The notes: generated by a model from the sequence alone, not told the origin. A stretch of DNA of 64,000 bases from Saturnia japonica (GCA_033032175.1 CM065321.1:5168501-5232500); one strand, 5' to 3'. Shown: positions 22,332-33,945, counted from the first letter of the stretch. Program-made: numbers and translations.

Positions 22332-23564
22332 AAAATTACTAAATTCCAAAATTCTGCTGCCCGTCTCCTTGAAATTAGTCCACATTATGCACTTTGCATC
22401 TTAAAATTCTGTCTTTTCGTCCCTAAATTTACATATGTGCTCCGTTGCTGCTCCTTTTGGAATCACCCAGATCTTTTGACACAAGTAGACGATTTAATCA
22501 AAATTACCTTAGAATCGATTCTTAATATGCAGCTGCACGAGCAATCTTGGACCCAAGCATCCTTACCCATCCGTTATGGTGGTTTAGGGATTCGCAAAAT
22601 TTCCAGTGTCGCTTTACCAGCCTTCCTATCTTCTGTCCATAGTTCAGCAAATCTCATAAGTAAAATTTTAAGGGTATCCCCTTCATACTTTGAGATTGCT
22701 GGCTTGGAAGAAGCTAGAAACGCTTTCTTAATTGCATGCCCAGGTCAAAATTTTCCAGTTTCTCCAAATTCACAGAGGAGCTGGGACGACATAAACTGCA
22801 AATTGATTTATGATAATATTTTGAGCTGTAGTACGGGTTCGGCGCGTGCTAGGCTTTTGGCCGTGGGTGCGCATGAGGCCGGCTACTGGCTTCAAGCGTA
22901 TCCTTCGTCAAATACAGGAACATTTCTTGAACCTGACACGCTCCGAATCGCAACCTGTCTACGGCTTGGGGTTCCGGTCTGCGTTCCTCATAAATGTCCC
23001 TGTGGCAGTGATGTCGACAAGCTAGGACATCACGGACTGTCATGTCAAAAAAGTGCAGGCCGCTTCTCGAGACATGCCGCACTTAACGATATCATACGCC
23101 GGTCACTTGCCACCGTCAACGTTCCAAGTTTACTTGAGCCGACTGGTATTGCAAGAGACGATGGCAAGAGACCGGACGGTATGAGTTTGGTTCCATGGAA
23201 GATGGGCCGGGTGCTAGTATGGGATGCAACCTGTTCAGACACGCTGGCCCCTTCCCATCTACATGGAACCAGCAACAGAGCTGGTGTGGCTTGTGAGGCG
23301 GCTGAAAAAGCTAAGGCATGCAAATATAGGGGTCTGGGCTCTGAATATGATTTTGTCCCATTCGGCGTCGAGACCCTTGGCCCGTGGGGTCCTAGCGCTA
23401 CAAGGCTTTTTAAGGAAATAGTAAAAAGGTTAGTCGACATCACAGGAGACCGAAGAGCTGGCAGCTACCTCGGACAAAGAATTAGTCTAGCTATTCAAAG
23501 GGGGAACGCTGCCAGTATCTTCGGAACCTTACCTAAAGGGACTCCTTTTCATAATATATTTTAA
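22332..23564 (+). pseudogene. C-terminal part of a LINE with CCHC knuckle and restriction-like endonuclease signature
   Basis: Open from 22332 (no start seen) to TAA 23564; the last 375 codons start at 22437. The first part (ISPHYALCILKF, LRCCSFW, SLPIRYGGLGIRKISSVALPAFL) is the post-RT region seen in many LINE proteins. Then comes CPCG...LGHHGLSC (about residues 187-203 of the 375), a CCHC-type knuckle. It is followed by RHAALND, KRPDGMSLVPW and GRVLVWDATC, a PD-(x)n-D arrangement like the endonuclease of R2/R4-type elements. The end is GPSATRLFKEI and QRGNAAS. The RT itself is missing through 5' truncation, yet the remaining frame has no stop. It is GC-richer than its flanks. Exact clade not assigned. 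Confidence 0.7.
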
Positions 23565-23640
23565 TCTGTAGTTATGTATGTACATGTAATAATTATAAAA
23601 GTAAAATATAGATTAAAAACAAATACTACGATAACTATAT

Positions 23641-24125
23641 CGGTTTATTCAAATATTGTAAGGTGTTACCTGTTCATGTTCGCGCTGAGTACTTGTTATT
23701 AATAGAACAATTTGAGAATTCCGACATACAAATACCAGTTAAATATAGAATTAATACACGACAGGCATTAACAAAACCTTTAAAAATACCACGTAAAAAT
23801 AACTTCTATGGCAGGCGTACAATATCTTACACGATACCTGACATTATTAATAAAATACCATTGGACGTTAGGGATTCAATAAATAATAAAAACATGAAAT
23901 ACAAATTTAATGATTATTACATCAACTCTATTGTATAAATATAGTAAATTATAATCTTTTAACAGAACGTTAAGTTTAATACTATACATATGTATAATAA
24001 GAACAGCAACGCGTTGAACAAAACCTCAGGCCATGGCATGCTAAGGACAAACCCCAGAGGTTTTATAGGATGCCTATAACAATAACTTTTATGTAAATTT
24101 TTGTGAAATAAATAAAATAAATATT
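23641..24125 (+). pseudogene. 3' end of another LINE (short C-terminal domain)
   Basis: The open frame to 23938 reads GLFKYCKVLPVHVRAEYLLL... with NFYGRRTISYTIPDIINKIPLDVRDSINN. That is the short domain found at the very C-terminus of some LINE RT proteins (L2/CR1/Jockey-like, not resolved). Non-coding 3' sequence and an (AAAT)-type tail follow to about 24125. It lies 77 bases after the previous LINE's stop codon, suggesting nested or adjacent insertions. Confidence 0.6.
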
Positions 24126-24419
24126 GACAATTCTTAAGGCTCTCAGTAATAGAATTATGTACATGTTTTCCGTTTACTAAATTTCATCATCCGTTGAGAT
24201 TTCATTATTTTTTTTTATTTTGGCTTTCTGTCTATGAAGGTAATTTTGACAATATCAAGTGTGACTAATACACGTTTTAGAATTTAGTTGCCAAATGTTC
24301 GGTGTACTGTAGAATGACTCATAAAAAGGATACATTTACACAAATTACTTATTATGATTCTACTTGTTATGGGGACTGCAGGGGTAATATAAAACTACGT
24401 ATGTTAAACATATAAATAA

Positions 24420-25350
24420 AAAGCATAACTATAACCTATATAGTCACGAAAAAAATGATAATATTTCTTATAGCCTTTCAATTCAGAAATGACATAAACT
24501 TCCCGTGTATGAAATTTTATAAAAATAGATCAAGCCGTTTTTGAGTTAAATCTGAACATACAAACAGAGAAAGAGAGAGATTCGATTATTTATTCGTGAT
24601 CAATGTCCTTTATAATAGATGTCTATTAAAAATATAAAATAATACGTGTACAAAAGGAACTACCTACAGATTTATTAATATAAATATCTAACTAGCGGTC
24701 CCTACTATTTTCATTCCGTAATTTTATTTTCACCCATATTATTAATAATTTATATAGACTCTCAGTTAAAAATAACATATGTTCTTCCGGTTTAGAATTT
24801 TCATCAAAATTGGTTGAAAATGATCAAAGTTGATCTTTTTTTACATATTTCTGAAATTATAATTGTCGATTCTTATAGCCTATCAATTATGAAATCACGT
24901 ATGCTTCCCGTCTACGAATTTGTGTGAAAAGTGGTTGAGAATAAATATATATATATATCTTTTTTAATACCTTTGACATTCCTTATAACTTATCAATTAT
25001 GGACTGACTTATACTTCCCGTATACAAAATGTCATCAAAATCGGTTAAGAATTAACGAAAAAATTTTTTTGCTTACAAAATTCTTTTTTTTTTTTCGATT
25101 TCTAAAAGTAATATTGAACATTATTATACCCTATCTATTGACCAATGACATAAGCATTCCGTGTACAAAATTTCATAAAAATTCGGTCAAACTGTTTTTG
25201 AGTTAAATCCGGACAAACAAACAGAGAGACGGACAAAAAAAAATTTCATGGCATATTCGAGATCAGTATCGTTCATATATTATTATGCCTATCGGGAAAT
25301 TTTGGAAAAATGTTACATATAAGACAGAACTACGGATTTATTAATATAGA
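24420..25350 (+). repeat. Repeat family F: irregular tandem block
   Basis: A unit of roughly 105-145 bp recurs at least four times. It reads TTATAGCCTATCAATTATG, then ATG/ACTTCCCGTNTACAAAATTTCATCAAAATCGGTT, at about 24466, 24757, 24874, 24980 and 25124. The block ends in AAATCCGGACAAACAAACAG and then GATTTATTAATATAGATGA. Single-unit or partial copies occur at 27700-27845 (minus), 33945-34175, 40850-41060, 54785-54900 and 55480-55710. Confidence 0.65.
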
Positions 25351-25429
25351 TGACTCTTTGACATGAAGAGCTGTACACGTATCCCAATGGTATTAACAAC
25401 AACAAAAGATAAAAATGATTTTGGACGGT

Positions 25430-25570
25430 ATGCAAATGACGACCGCGGGCGAAATGCTAATTTCCGTGGGAGATGCTGTCAAACTTTTTAATCTCATGTG
25501 ACGTCACACCCCCTCACCGCTCCACCGGTTTCCCCCCACGCGACAATGTTGTCGGAGGGATGATTGAAAG
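25430..25570. other. GC-rich non-coding island
   Basis: Contains TATGCAAATGACG and a perfect cAMP-response-type palindrome TGACGTCA within GTGACGTCACACCCCC. No convincing open frame. It could be a regulatory element; this is inference from composition and motifs only. Confidence 0.3.
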
Positions 25571-25729
25571 CTACTCATTTGTTTTTTATTACTTTTTAAT
25601 TTTTTTCTCATTTTCTCCAGTGCCTGGAGAGTTTGGTTCCTCTTTTATCTAATTTTCTCTCTAAATAATTGGCGATATATGAAAAGAATCGACAGAACTT
25701 TATGAGCTTATATGTAATAAATAAATTTA

Positions 25730-26207
25730 AAGTATCTGTTTGCAATGTCAAATAACAGCTTTTTACTAAATGTTTATTTATGTGTACACGTTACCGATAA
25801 CATAACCCAATTTTTAAAGTTTTCGTCTGTCTGTATGTTTGTTGAACTAATTTTGACGAGACTTTCTCTGGTAGATAGCAGACGCTATAAGGAGTAACTT
25901 AGGCTACTTTAATTTTTAAAAAAGTATTAGGATATCGCTCAAATAAAAGTCAATTCGGAAAAACGTCGATTTTCGATCGCTTAAATGTCTTACGCTGAGT
26001 AAACCATAAGAGATATATCAAATTAATGTAGTACACAATTGTAGACGTTAAAAAGACCTACGAAAAATTCAGCGAGAGCATATGTCTATCTTCTAAGGAT
26101 CACTCACAATAAGCATTTTTGTCTTTATTGGGGGTAGCACGATTCCCGCGTGTGCCCGGATGACACCATTATGTAGTCCACGCGAGCGCAGCCGCCGGCA
26201 CAGCTAG
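25730..26207 (+). mobile_element. Helitron-like non-autonomous element, family G
   Basis: Ends CGCAGCCGCCGGCACAGCTAG (26207) followed by T, the usual Helitron 3' form. Upstream phrases (TTTCGTCTGTCTGTATGTTTG, GCGTGTGCCCGGATGACACCATTATGTAGTCC) recur at 41490-41765. The 5' end is approximate. Confidence 0.55.
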
Positions 26208-26641
26208 TAGAAAATAAAAGAATACAAGTCCACTATTGTCATTTGCATGAAGTTGTAACTTATTAGGTGATGATAACAATGAAATGCTATTCGTTAATAA
26301 GATTATCACTTGAGAACGATTTGGCTATTTCTTTGCTTCAATATTAACAATAGTCCGAAATATCCGAATAAAGTTTTTGAAGAAAGAAAAAGTTACCACC
26401 TGGAAAATTGGAAAATTTTAGAATAACTGTAAATACTTTTTCTATTTATATGATTTTATTAGGATTTTATTATGAACTCAAGACCATAACTCGCGATTCG
26501 AACAAGGGCTTATTTTGTTTTGTTCGCGGTCCTGGTAAAGTTTCAGGTAAAAAAATAGGGTGCCGTGGTCGAACTATTGACTATTCGAAAGTGAAGAACA
26601 ACGTTTTCCAGACCAGCTAGTAAACAGAGAAAATGAAACAA

Positions 26642-26870
26642 GAAACTCGTCTGCAACAAAAAAACACTTCACTAAAACTATATTTTTCTATTTTTTTTTT
26701 TGGTTGATTCCCAGACGTCGTACTAAAATATTATATAGCTTCAGCCACTCCCACAATAAATAATAATCTAACAACACCTCGTATGATAAAATCCATAAGA
26801 CGTTTCGGCTACAGACATACGTAATATACAATATGTATTAAAACCCCGTCGGATCCGTGAAGGTGATAAC
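26642..26870 (+). repeat. Dispersed repeat family E, copy 2
   Basis: Aligns with 54945-55188: ACTCGTCTGCAACAAAAA at the left, GATTCCCAGACGTCG, ACACCTCGTATGATAAAATCCAT and a degraded right end. Confidence 0.6.
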
Positions 26871-26970
26871 AGGTATCGAGATTATATTCTGTTTATGTTA
26901 TCTATCTCAGATTATTAAAAAAAATACCCCTAATAAAATGTAAAAAAAAAAGTTAAATGAGGAAACTTAC

Positions 26971-27046
26971 ATAGCAATACAGGCGTCGCGGCGCAGGGTA
27001 CCACCAACCACCATACGATCAAACGTACCGCTGCGCAGCGCCGGGG
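26971..27046 (-). other. Exon-like GC-rich island (candidate internal exon)
   Basis: On the minus strand a strong donor (GCTAT/GTAAGTTT) ends a 76-base, very GC-rich stretch. An acceptor-like CCAG precedes it at 27047-27049, although it lacks a clear pyrimidine tract. The open frame reads PALRSGTFDRMVVGGTLRRD and then ACIA, leaving 2 bases before and 2 after the full codons. The flanks are strongly AT-rich. No family recognised. It could equally be a fragment of a GC-rich repeat. Confidence 0.3.
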
Positions 27047-27229
27047 CTGGCGACGGTATAATATCACGTTTTAACAATTTGCTAAATTTTAGGGAAACTA
27101 AATATGTTAATTTTAAATCGCAATGACATTTTTATTTTCATAATAAATAAAAAAATTATATTATTTTTGGTAATGTCATTGCGGTACCTACATACCCTTA
27201 TCGTATTCGACGAGGTTTGTAATACATAT

Positions 27230-27288
27230 TGTATGCATACATACGCTCGAAAAATATAACCCTCCTTTTTCGCAGTCGGGTAAAACAG
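27230..27288 (+). repeat. Dispersed repeat family E, right-end fragment
   Basis: GCATACATACGCTCGAAAAATATAACCCTCC...CGCAGTCGGGTAAA matches the right end of the copy at 54945-55188. Confidence 0.6.
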
Positions 27289-28151
27289 ATGTTTTTGTTG
27301 AAAGAATAACAAGGTTAACATTTGGTTATGGGACATCGGTAAGCAGAAACCGTTCATATCTATGAAAGAAGGATTTTATCTTTCAAGTTAGATTATCGAA
27401 TTACTTCTATGTAACAATTGTATTCAGTCTACTACCCACCCTCGAATTCACTATACAGTGACCCCAGCATTGTAGATCTGTCAATCACATGGGCACTGAC
27501 AATATGCTAAATACATTCCGATCACGGGATTGTCAACCTTATAATCTTTAGCATAGAGATATTTTAATAGAATTAAGGAATTCGTTGTAATGTACGTAAC
27601 ATTAGATCGAATAATGCTTTGTTTCTCTGTAGCACACAAATAGTTGCTAAAATGTTCCTGCTGATACTAGATCATATACGTTTGAAATCTCATGTATCGT
27701 ATCTTTATATGAATAAATCTGTAGTTCTGTCTGTATGTATCCGGATTTAACTACAAAAACGGCTTGACCGATTTTTATTAAATAGTATATACGGAAAGCT
27801 TAAATGACATTGCTCAATAGTTATTAATAATACTTTTAGAAATCATAAAGAAATGGAAAAAATATTTTTTATGTGTTTTAAAGTATTTGTCATTCATCAA
27901 TTAATATTTTTTAATGATTGTTAAAATAAAAATAAAACTACGAGATGAAAATAAAAACAATTATTAAAAAAGTGTGTGGAGCTGCGGGGCATCGTTAGTT
28001 TATTATATAGGCCTAGATTAAAGTTGAGGGTTTTTGGTTCTACAATCTACTTAAAAGTTTTTTTTTTTAAATATTGTAGTTTTTTTATGTTTGGGTGCTA
28101 AATATTTGTAGTTCGAGTTTTCTGTTTAACAGAGTATAATATTTTTATATA
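27289..28151. other. AT-rich DNA with one repeat fragment
   Basis: 27700-27845 is a minus-strand piece of family F (AATCTGTAGTTCTGTCTGTATG... ATCCGGATTTAACTACAAAAACGGCTTGACCG). The rest is unassigned. Confidence 0.45.
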
Positions 28152-28472
28152 CAGGCAGTCCTCGAGTTACGTCAAGGTTTAATTTATTTTGTTTCTCATT
28201 TTTCTATTGTGCTAATATCACTGAATCAAAAATAGTTAGCAAATTAGAACAAAAAATAATTAATCAATTCTATAAATAAGTATTTTTAGATCTTTGAGTA
28301 ATAAATCGTATTTATGATTTATATAATAACTCATAGTTTAAAATCCTCGTAGAGCGTAACTCTAAACTTTTGTATGGATATGTATGAAATAAGAGACAGG
28401 AATTACGTTTATTAGATGTACGTTGTGTATTACGAAAACCTAACAAGTCGTAATAAGTACGAGAACTGCCCG
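28152..28472. mobile_element. pogo/Tigger-like MITE (321 bp)
   Basis: The left end CAGGCAGTCCTCGAGTTACG and the right end, whose complement is CGGGCAGTTCTCGTACTTAT, form terminal inverted repeats. TA flanks both sides (28150-28151 and 28473-28474). It has no coding capacity. The left third recurs at 33858-33945. Confidence 0.7.
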
Positions 28473-28474
28473 TA

Positions 28475-29345
28475 TAAACATTTTAACGCACATTGTGAGG
28501 TTTTGTACCGCATAAGAAAAAGTTAGTAAGACATAATGTGACATTTTTGTCGCCTGCGCAATAATACCGAAACGAATGGGACTCGTTACGCGAATTGCCC
28601 GTGACATTTAACGGTTGAAGGGATTGTCCCCTCGTTATCAAAACATGTATCTAAAAGAATGGATCGATGGATGATAATATTCTAATGTTTTTCTATTATA
28701 TATTTATATTTAAAGTGTAGGTAAGAGAAATTCATATGTACGTTTCTTATCTTAAGTTAGAGTTATCTAGACACACGGGAGTGTTTCAGCCAAGTTCGGA
28801 ACGGGCGACACCAGCAACACTTCCCAAGTTAAAAATCCCATATCAAAGAATGTAACATTATTTGAATGACGTGCATTCCTACAGCTATAATTAAAAGAAC
28901 AGCTAAGGAACTTGGCACCTGTTAGATCTCAGCTTTTTTACTATCCCGAACGTTGTTTCTATCGAATTTGGCCACTTTTTCACATTTATGTTTTTGTTCG
29001 GTAACAAATTACTAGCAGACCCGAGCGAATGTTTCGCACAATATAGAATATAAACAATCTAACTAACAGCTGTCATGTTAGTCAATTGATCACGCCTTGA
29101 ATATATTTATTTTTACTACTATCAACATATGACATTTCTAATGAAAAAGTTTTGAAATGGCTACCTTTTTGTATATATACATACCTATATAAATGTAGCA
29201 GGGAATATAACATTTAAAATTTTGTTTAAATCATTAATTTTGATTAAGAATTAACGGAGATATGGCGTTGACAGGAAAAAAACATCATTCAGAAATAATA
29301 TAGTTATGTTGATAAGTAACAAGCAAGAGGCTTGTCAACCATACT
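28475..29345. other. Unassigned DNA with one short shared motif
   Basis: 28776-28830 (TAGACACACGGGAGTG... GTTCGGAACGGGCGACACCAGC) recurs at 53778-53826, a small dispersed repeat. No gene seen. Confidence 0.4.
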
Positions 29346-29353
29346 GTCTAACG

Positions 29354-30180
29354 CAATGGTCCCCAAACTTTTTTGTCTCATAGACCCCTTACTAGTTTTT
29401 ACTGTATTGGGTAGACCCCCTATTTTGAATATATTTTTTTACAGATTCACCAAATTCAAATGTTTTTGACAGATGTAATTGTTCTAGACTAGAACCTACT
29501 TAGGTTTTACTAAGTAAAAACTGAAAAAAAAAACACTATATTAAATTGTATACATTGATTATAATAACAGGGAATGCTAATCAAGTGAAATTATTATAAA
29601 CGAATAAATGGTTTTTATGTTCCGACCACAAAGCGAAAATCTTGCTAAATGAAATTTAATACGTAATTAGGTATTGTAAATAAAATAATTTTCTACGATA
29701 AAATTTATAATAATTCAACACTTTCTTTCATTCCAATTAAACTTCAACAAAAGTAACTATTAAAATAATTTTATAAGGTCATCTCATCATCGAACCCGAA
29801 TTTTGCCATGACTGATGCATGTAGTCATGAAATTTTCTGAATCTAGCTCCATAGCTTCATCAAATACCATAAACATTTAAGTTTTAGAAATATTCACTTA
29901 TATGTTTATTGATTTTTATTATAGCTAATATTTATTTATATGTTTTGCAAGTCTCGACACGTTGTGCTGAATATGGAATATGCAAGTTTTTACAAATAAC
30001 AGTCTTTTTAAAAACAGCTTCTTAAAATATTATTTTAGTTCTTCACTATCGAAAGTAGATACATTTTCGTGGACCTTTTACGAATTGTGAACCCCCATTT
30101 TTTTGTCACGCCAACGTAGATCGCCGTCGAGTCTCCCATGAACTCGTGGGGGTCCACCTGAACCACTTTGGGAACTAAGG
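29354..30180. mobile_element. hAT-superfamily non-autonomous element (827 bp)
   Basis: The left end CAATGGTCCCCAAACTTTTTTG and the right end (complement CCTTAGTTCCCAAAGTGG) are hAT-like terminal repeats. An 8-bp flanking duplication, GTCTAACG (29346-29353) and GTGTAACG (30181-30188), has one mismatch; 8 bp is the hAT hallmark. The interior repeats the theme ATAGACCCC/GGGGGTCCACC. No transposase remains. Confidence 0.78.
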
Positions 30181-30309
30181 GTGTAACGTATTTAATTTCG
30201 GAATATATATTGTCTTTATACCTATATACATACCTACTATAGATTTAGTAGGATTGTTCATTAATTTAATCATCTAAGTACATATTATATGAGAGATAGG
30301 GCACAGAGA

Positions 30310-30545
30310 GGAGATTTATCTCTAATTGGGGCAGCCCGACTGGTGGCATACCTTTACCATACAGAAGATCGTAGCTAAATACAAGGTGTGTTCCTGCGAT
30401 GAGCAGGGTTTCTAGAAACCCTTGGGGTGGGGGTTTCAAGGTCGGCAACACGCTAGTCATACATATGATTACAAGCTTCCATAGGTTACTGTAGTCGCTT
30501 ACCATCACACGGGCCGTAAGCTTCTTTGCCACCTTTGTAGTACAT
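30310..30545 (-). repeat. SINE-like dispersed repeat, family C, copy 2
   Basis: Same orientation as 15300-15540. Shared phrases are GGCAGCCCGACTGGTGGCATACC, GCAGGGTTTCTAGAAACCCTT, AAGGTCGGCAACACGCTAGT and TTGCCACCTTTGTAGTA. Confidence 0.65.
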
Positions 30546-32261
30546 AAAAATATGTAAATACTAATAAAAAATATATAATTTAGTGCCACTAAATACACAA
30601 ATAATGTGTATAATTTATTCTCCAGTTCAAAATTGCGGTGACATTATAAGTTGTAGAGTGGGTGTGCCACACGCGGTTAATATGAGGTTACCGACTAATA
30701 TAATTATTTAGATGCGAGGGGTTGAAAACGTTCACCCTAACTTTTTAGCGGTTTTGTTCTCTAACCTATGATTACTACATCGAACGTGACGTGACTGAAA
30801 TATTGCGATGTTATAGTTCGTGCATTAGATTCAAGATTGATTCAAATTCGTTTAGCGTCATTATTATTTATTTCTTTGTTTGTCCCGTATCCGTTCCTAA
30901 AATATTATGTGTTGTATGCAATACAGAAAGGTGAGTAAAACCATAAGTTAAACCGAGTATGTGTGTGAAATTATGCACTATTATGATGAATGATCTGTGT
31001 TGATCTTGATGATGGATTCCTGTCTTGTACGTATCTACTTACATACCTTAATAACTCTGTTCCCGGGGCTGGTTTAAAAGCCAATTTTACGTATATTTTT
31101 GTGACGTAAGGGAGTCAATGGGTTAAATTTAACGTCAATGCGTCCTCTTCGTTCGTGCGACAAATTATAAAAGTCGTTAAAAATAACAACCATATATTAA
31201 TAATTGTTTATTATTATATATATAATTATTACTTATATGATATAAGTAGTAAGAGTAATAATTTTAGAGTCTGGCTTGATGGGTCTTTCAGTCGAATTTT
31301 CATCCCCATTTCACCCCTTCAATTTATATTTTCGCGACAAAAGGTATCCTATGACAAATAGACAGAGTTACTTTCGCATTTATAATATTAGTATGGATTA
31401 TTCTTACAGAGTACAAGAAGTTTATTAATTCGAACTGGTAAATTAAGGGTTGATTGTTTTAAAAACAATTCGACAAGAATAACCGTTCCGGTGGGTTTGA
31501 GTGGCGTTAATTAGCATGAATCCAGCAAGATGGTTCCACCGGCGGACATTAATCCTTCCCCTTCAATAGATGGCTTCCCTCGTGGAATCTCTTTGCGAAC
31601 AAATAAAACTTCGATGCGGCTATGCTGAAATACCGCAATTATTTTATACTGGTTAAGTTGATTTTATATATATTAAAACCACTTTATTGAAATTCAGCTT
31701 TTAAAATATTATAATAGAGTAGTAATCGCTTGCATTTTCGTTTGCGTAAAGTACAATATTAAATTTAATAATAATAATCTAGAATATATCCTCTATCACT
31801 ATGGGATAATACAACCTTTTATCAGTAAAGAATATTAAATTTTATTACGTCCTACAAACGTATTTACGAACTTTATCTTTATAATCTTAAAACTGTGTAA
31901 ACAATAATAATAGTACAGATTGCTTTTTAAAACATAAATATTAAATACAAAAAGTATAATGTTCTTATAAACTGACTATAGGTATATCTGCAGCCTCAGA
32001 CGGCTTTTACAGCTTCACCGAGCTTGGAAGTATAATATGTATTTAGTTTATAGTACTTTTTATGCATTAACATTATTATATGTTATTACATTGCAATATT
32101 ATGTTATTGACAATAATTTAAACATTTTTCTTAATTAACTATATGAGTTTATGTCTTCTATTTTTACTTTCCGTTATTTACATAAATGTAAAATAGCTCT
32201 CAATGAAAATCTTAAAGCCCAGTACGACTAAATGCACTATTAATTTTGAAAAAATAATCAT
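30546..32261. other. AT-rich DNA with small islands
   Basis: 31260-31400 resembles the FGKNK-like repeat also seen at 48140-48420 (minus-strand sense; TTTTCATCCCCATTTCACCCC). 31490-31625 is a GC-richer patch with TTAATTAGCATGAATCC and ATTAATCC, homeodomain-type cores; it is possibly regulatory. 31985-32025 is a Helitron-related scrap. No gene supported. Confidence 0.35.
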
Positions 32262-32520
32262 GAGTGCAATTCACACGTGGTAGAAGTGAAACCTTCACAT
32301 CTATGTTTTTTTTCTTCAGAAAATGATCAAATACACACTAATTTAAAGTTTATAAAAATGTACATACAAGTACACACAATCATTATTCACAATATCATTT
32401 TCAATTAAGGCATCACCTTGCACATTCGAAATATCCTTAGGAATATCATCTGAAAAAACTACAAACGTATAATACGTACACGTATACAAAACACCTCAGT
32501 TGTTGTGATGCCTTTTACTA
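32262..32520 (-). repeat. Dispersed exon-like segment, copy B
   Basis: Inverted counterpart of 1-262. On the minus strand it has the same TTTTTTCAG acceptor, then an open stretch (DDIPKDISNVQGDALIEND), the same GTATGTACA donor-like site, and AAGGTTTCACTTCTACCACG at the end. The two copies differ at several codons, some of them amino-acid changing. Confidence 0.6.
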
Positions 32521-33857
32521 AAATAATCAAACTAAACAAAGTGGGATATTCTGACAAGATTTTCGCTCTCTTGTCAGAACTAACTAGGGAGTTTGTTTGA
32601 CATCTCAAAATTCGTACTTTTCAATGTTTTTCAATCCATAATTTTATTTTATAAGTGTTTTCATTTTAGCGCCCTCTATTGTTACTTCTGAACGGACTGG
32701 TACCATTACGTGGAAATGGTGTAATTTCACATCATTGAATATTCAAAATTATTTCCATACTGTTTGTACAGAGGCCGCTAACCGAAATAATTTTATTTCT
32801 ACGACTAAAGTAACCTAACACAATATCAATCAGTAACAGAATGTCATAAGTGTTGTCTAAAGAGTTTTTGTTTCGTGCCTTTTTGATGTGGTAATACAAT
32901 TTATTATTGCGTGGCAACGAACTTCTTTTGTACCATTTTACCATTGCCTAAAACTTTCTCATCTAATTTTTTTCCACGTTAAATTTTATGATTTTATGTG
33001 TCTGTCTCTTTTTATTGTCGCTTTTTCGTTTCATCGACTTTCAAATCACAACGATGCTAAAGAAGTTTTCACTTCCAAACATTGTTAAAGAAACTAAAAT
33101 ATTAAAATCACATCAAAATCGATCATGATACAAAGAAAGAAGGCTTAAAATATTTTTCAATATCTACGCAAATAATAATTAGAATGGGATTACAAGTCAT
33201 CCTGGGGAGCTACTGGGAGATTCTTAATAAAAACGAAATGCGAGACGGCAAACAAAAATTCAATCCGGCAAATTATTGTCGTAACACAAAAGGAGCCATT
33301 AGCGAATAAACTTCGCGGGCGGTCCTTGTCTAACCTACGTACACCGATTGACTACAGACAATAAATAAAATAAATATTTAAAATTAGCTTTTGATTAAAT
33401 TAATTTGACTAAAACAATAAATCAAAGTTATTCATGGGTTCTCGAACACAAACATAAGTAGTGTGCTACACTTTTTTTAAATTACTATTGTATTTTCGTG
33501 TTTATCCTTATTTCGCTTTCAATTACTTTTCATCTTCAAGATGTATAAAGACAGTTTGTTTTATAAATATGTAAGCCAATTTAGTTTAAGGAAGTATATT
33601 CTAGAAAATTGTCTCCCACTTTGTCTTTCTTATTACTGTAACAAGCATATTACACAGATTATTACTTAATTGTTACTTTTGACTTCTTACTACTAATATT
33701 CGTTTCATATCAGGCTAAGTTTATAGTATAAATTAAATTTGGTATCTAATTTACAGCACGGAGTAATTGTAATGTATTGCCTTGAGGTTCAGCTCGTTGT
33801 TTATGGAGTAATTATTTTCTTCTTAGAGTTTTATTTTTAATCATATTATTATATACA
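32521..33857. other. Unassigned DNA
   Basis: Contains a perfect 10-bp inverted repeat TTCTGACAAG...CTTGTCAGAA at about 32549-32579, next to the exon-like copy B. A GC-richer patch at 33290-33355 carries no open frame. No gene seen. Confidence 0.35.
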
Positions 33858-33945
33858 GACAGTTCTCGAGTTACGACAAGGTTTAATTTATTTTGTTTCC
33901 CATTTTTCTATTGTGCTAATATCACTGAATCAAAAATAGTTGACA
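33858..33945 (+). repeat. Left-end fragment of the pogo-like MITE
   Basis: ACAGACAGTTCTCGAGTTACG onward matches 28151-28238 for about 88 bases, then stops abruptly at TTGACAATTCTTAATGCC, where family F sequence takes over. Confidence 0.7.

Noticed and set aside
23045..23443. 132-codon minus-strand frame
   Set aside because: Antisense shadow of the plus-strand LINE frame 22332-23564, which has recognisable motifs.
24420..25350. CRISPR-like repetition
   Set aside because: Units are diverged, spacing is irregular, and the context is a eukaryotic genome.
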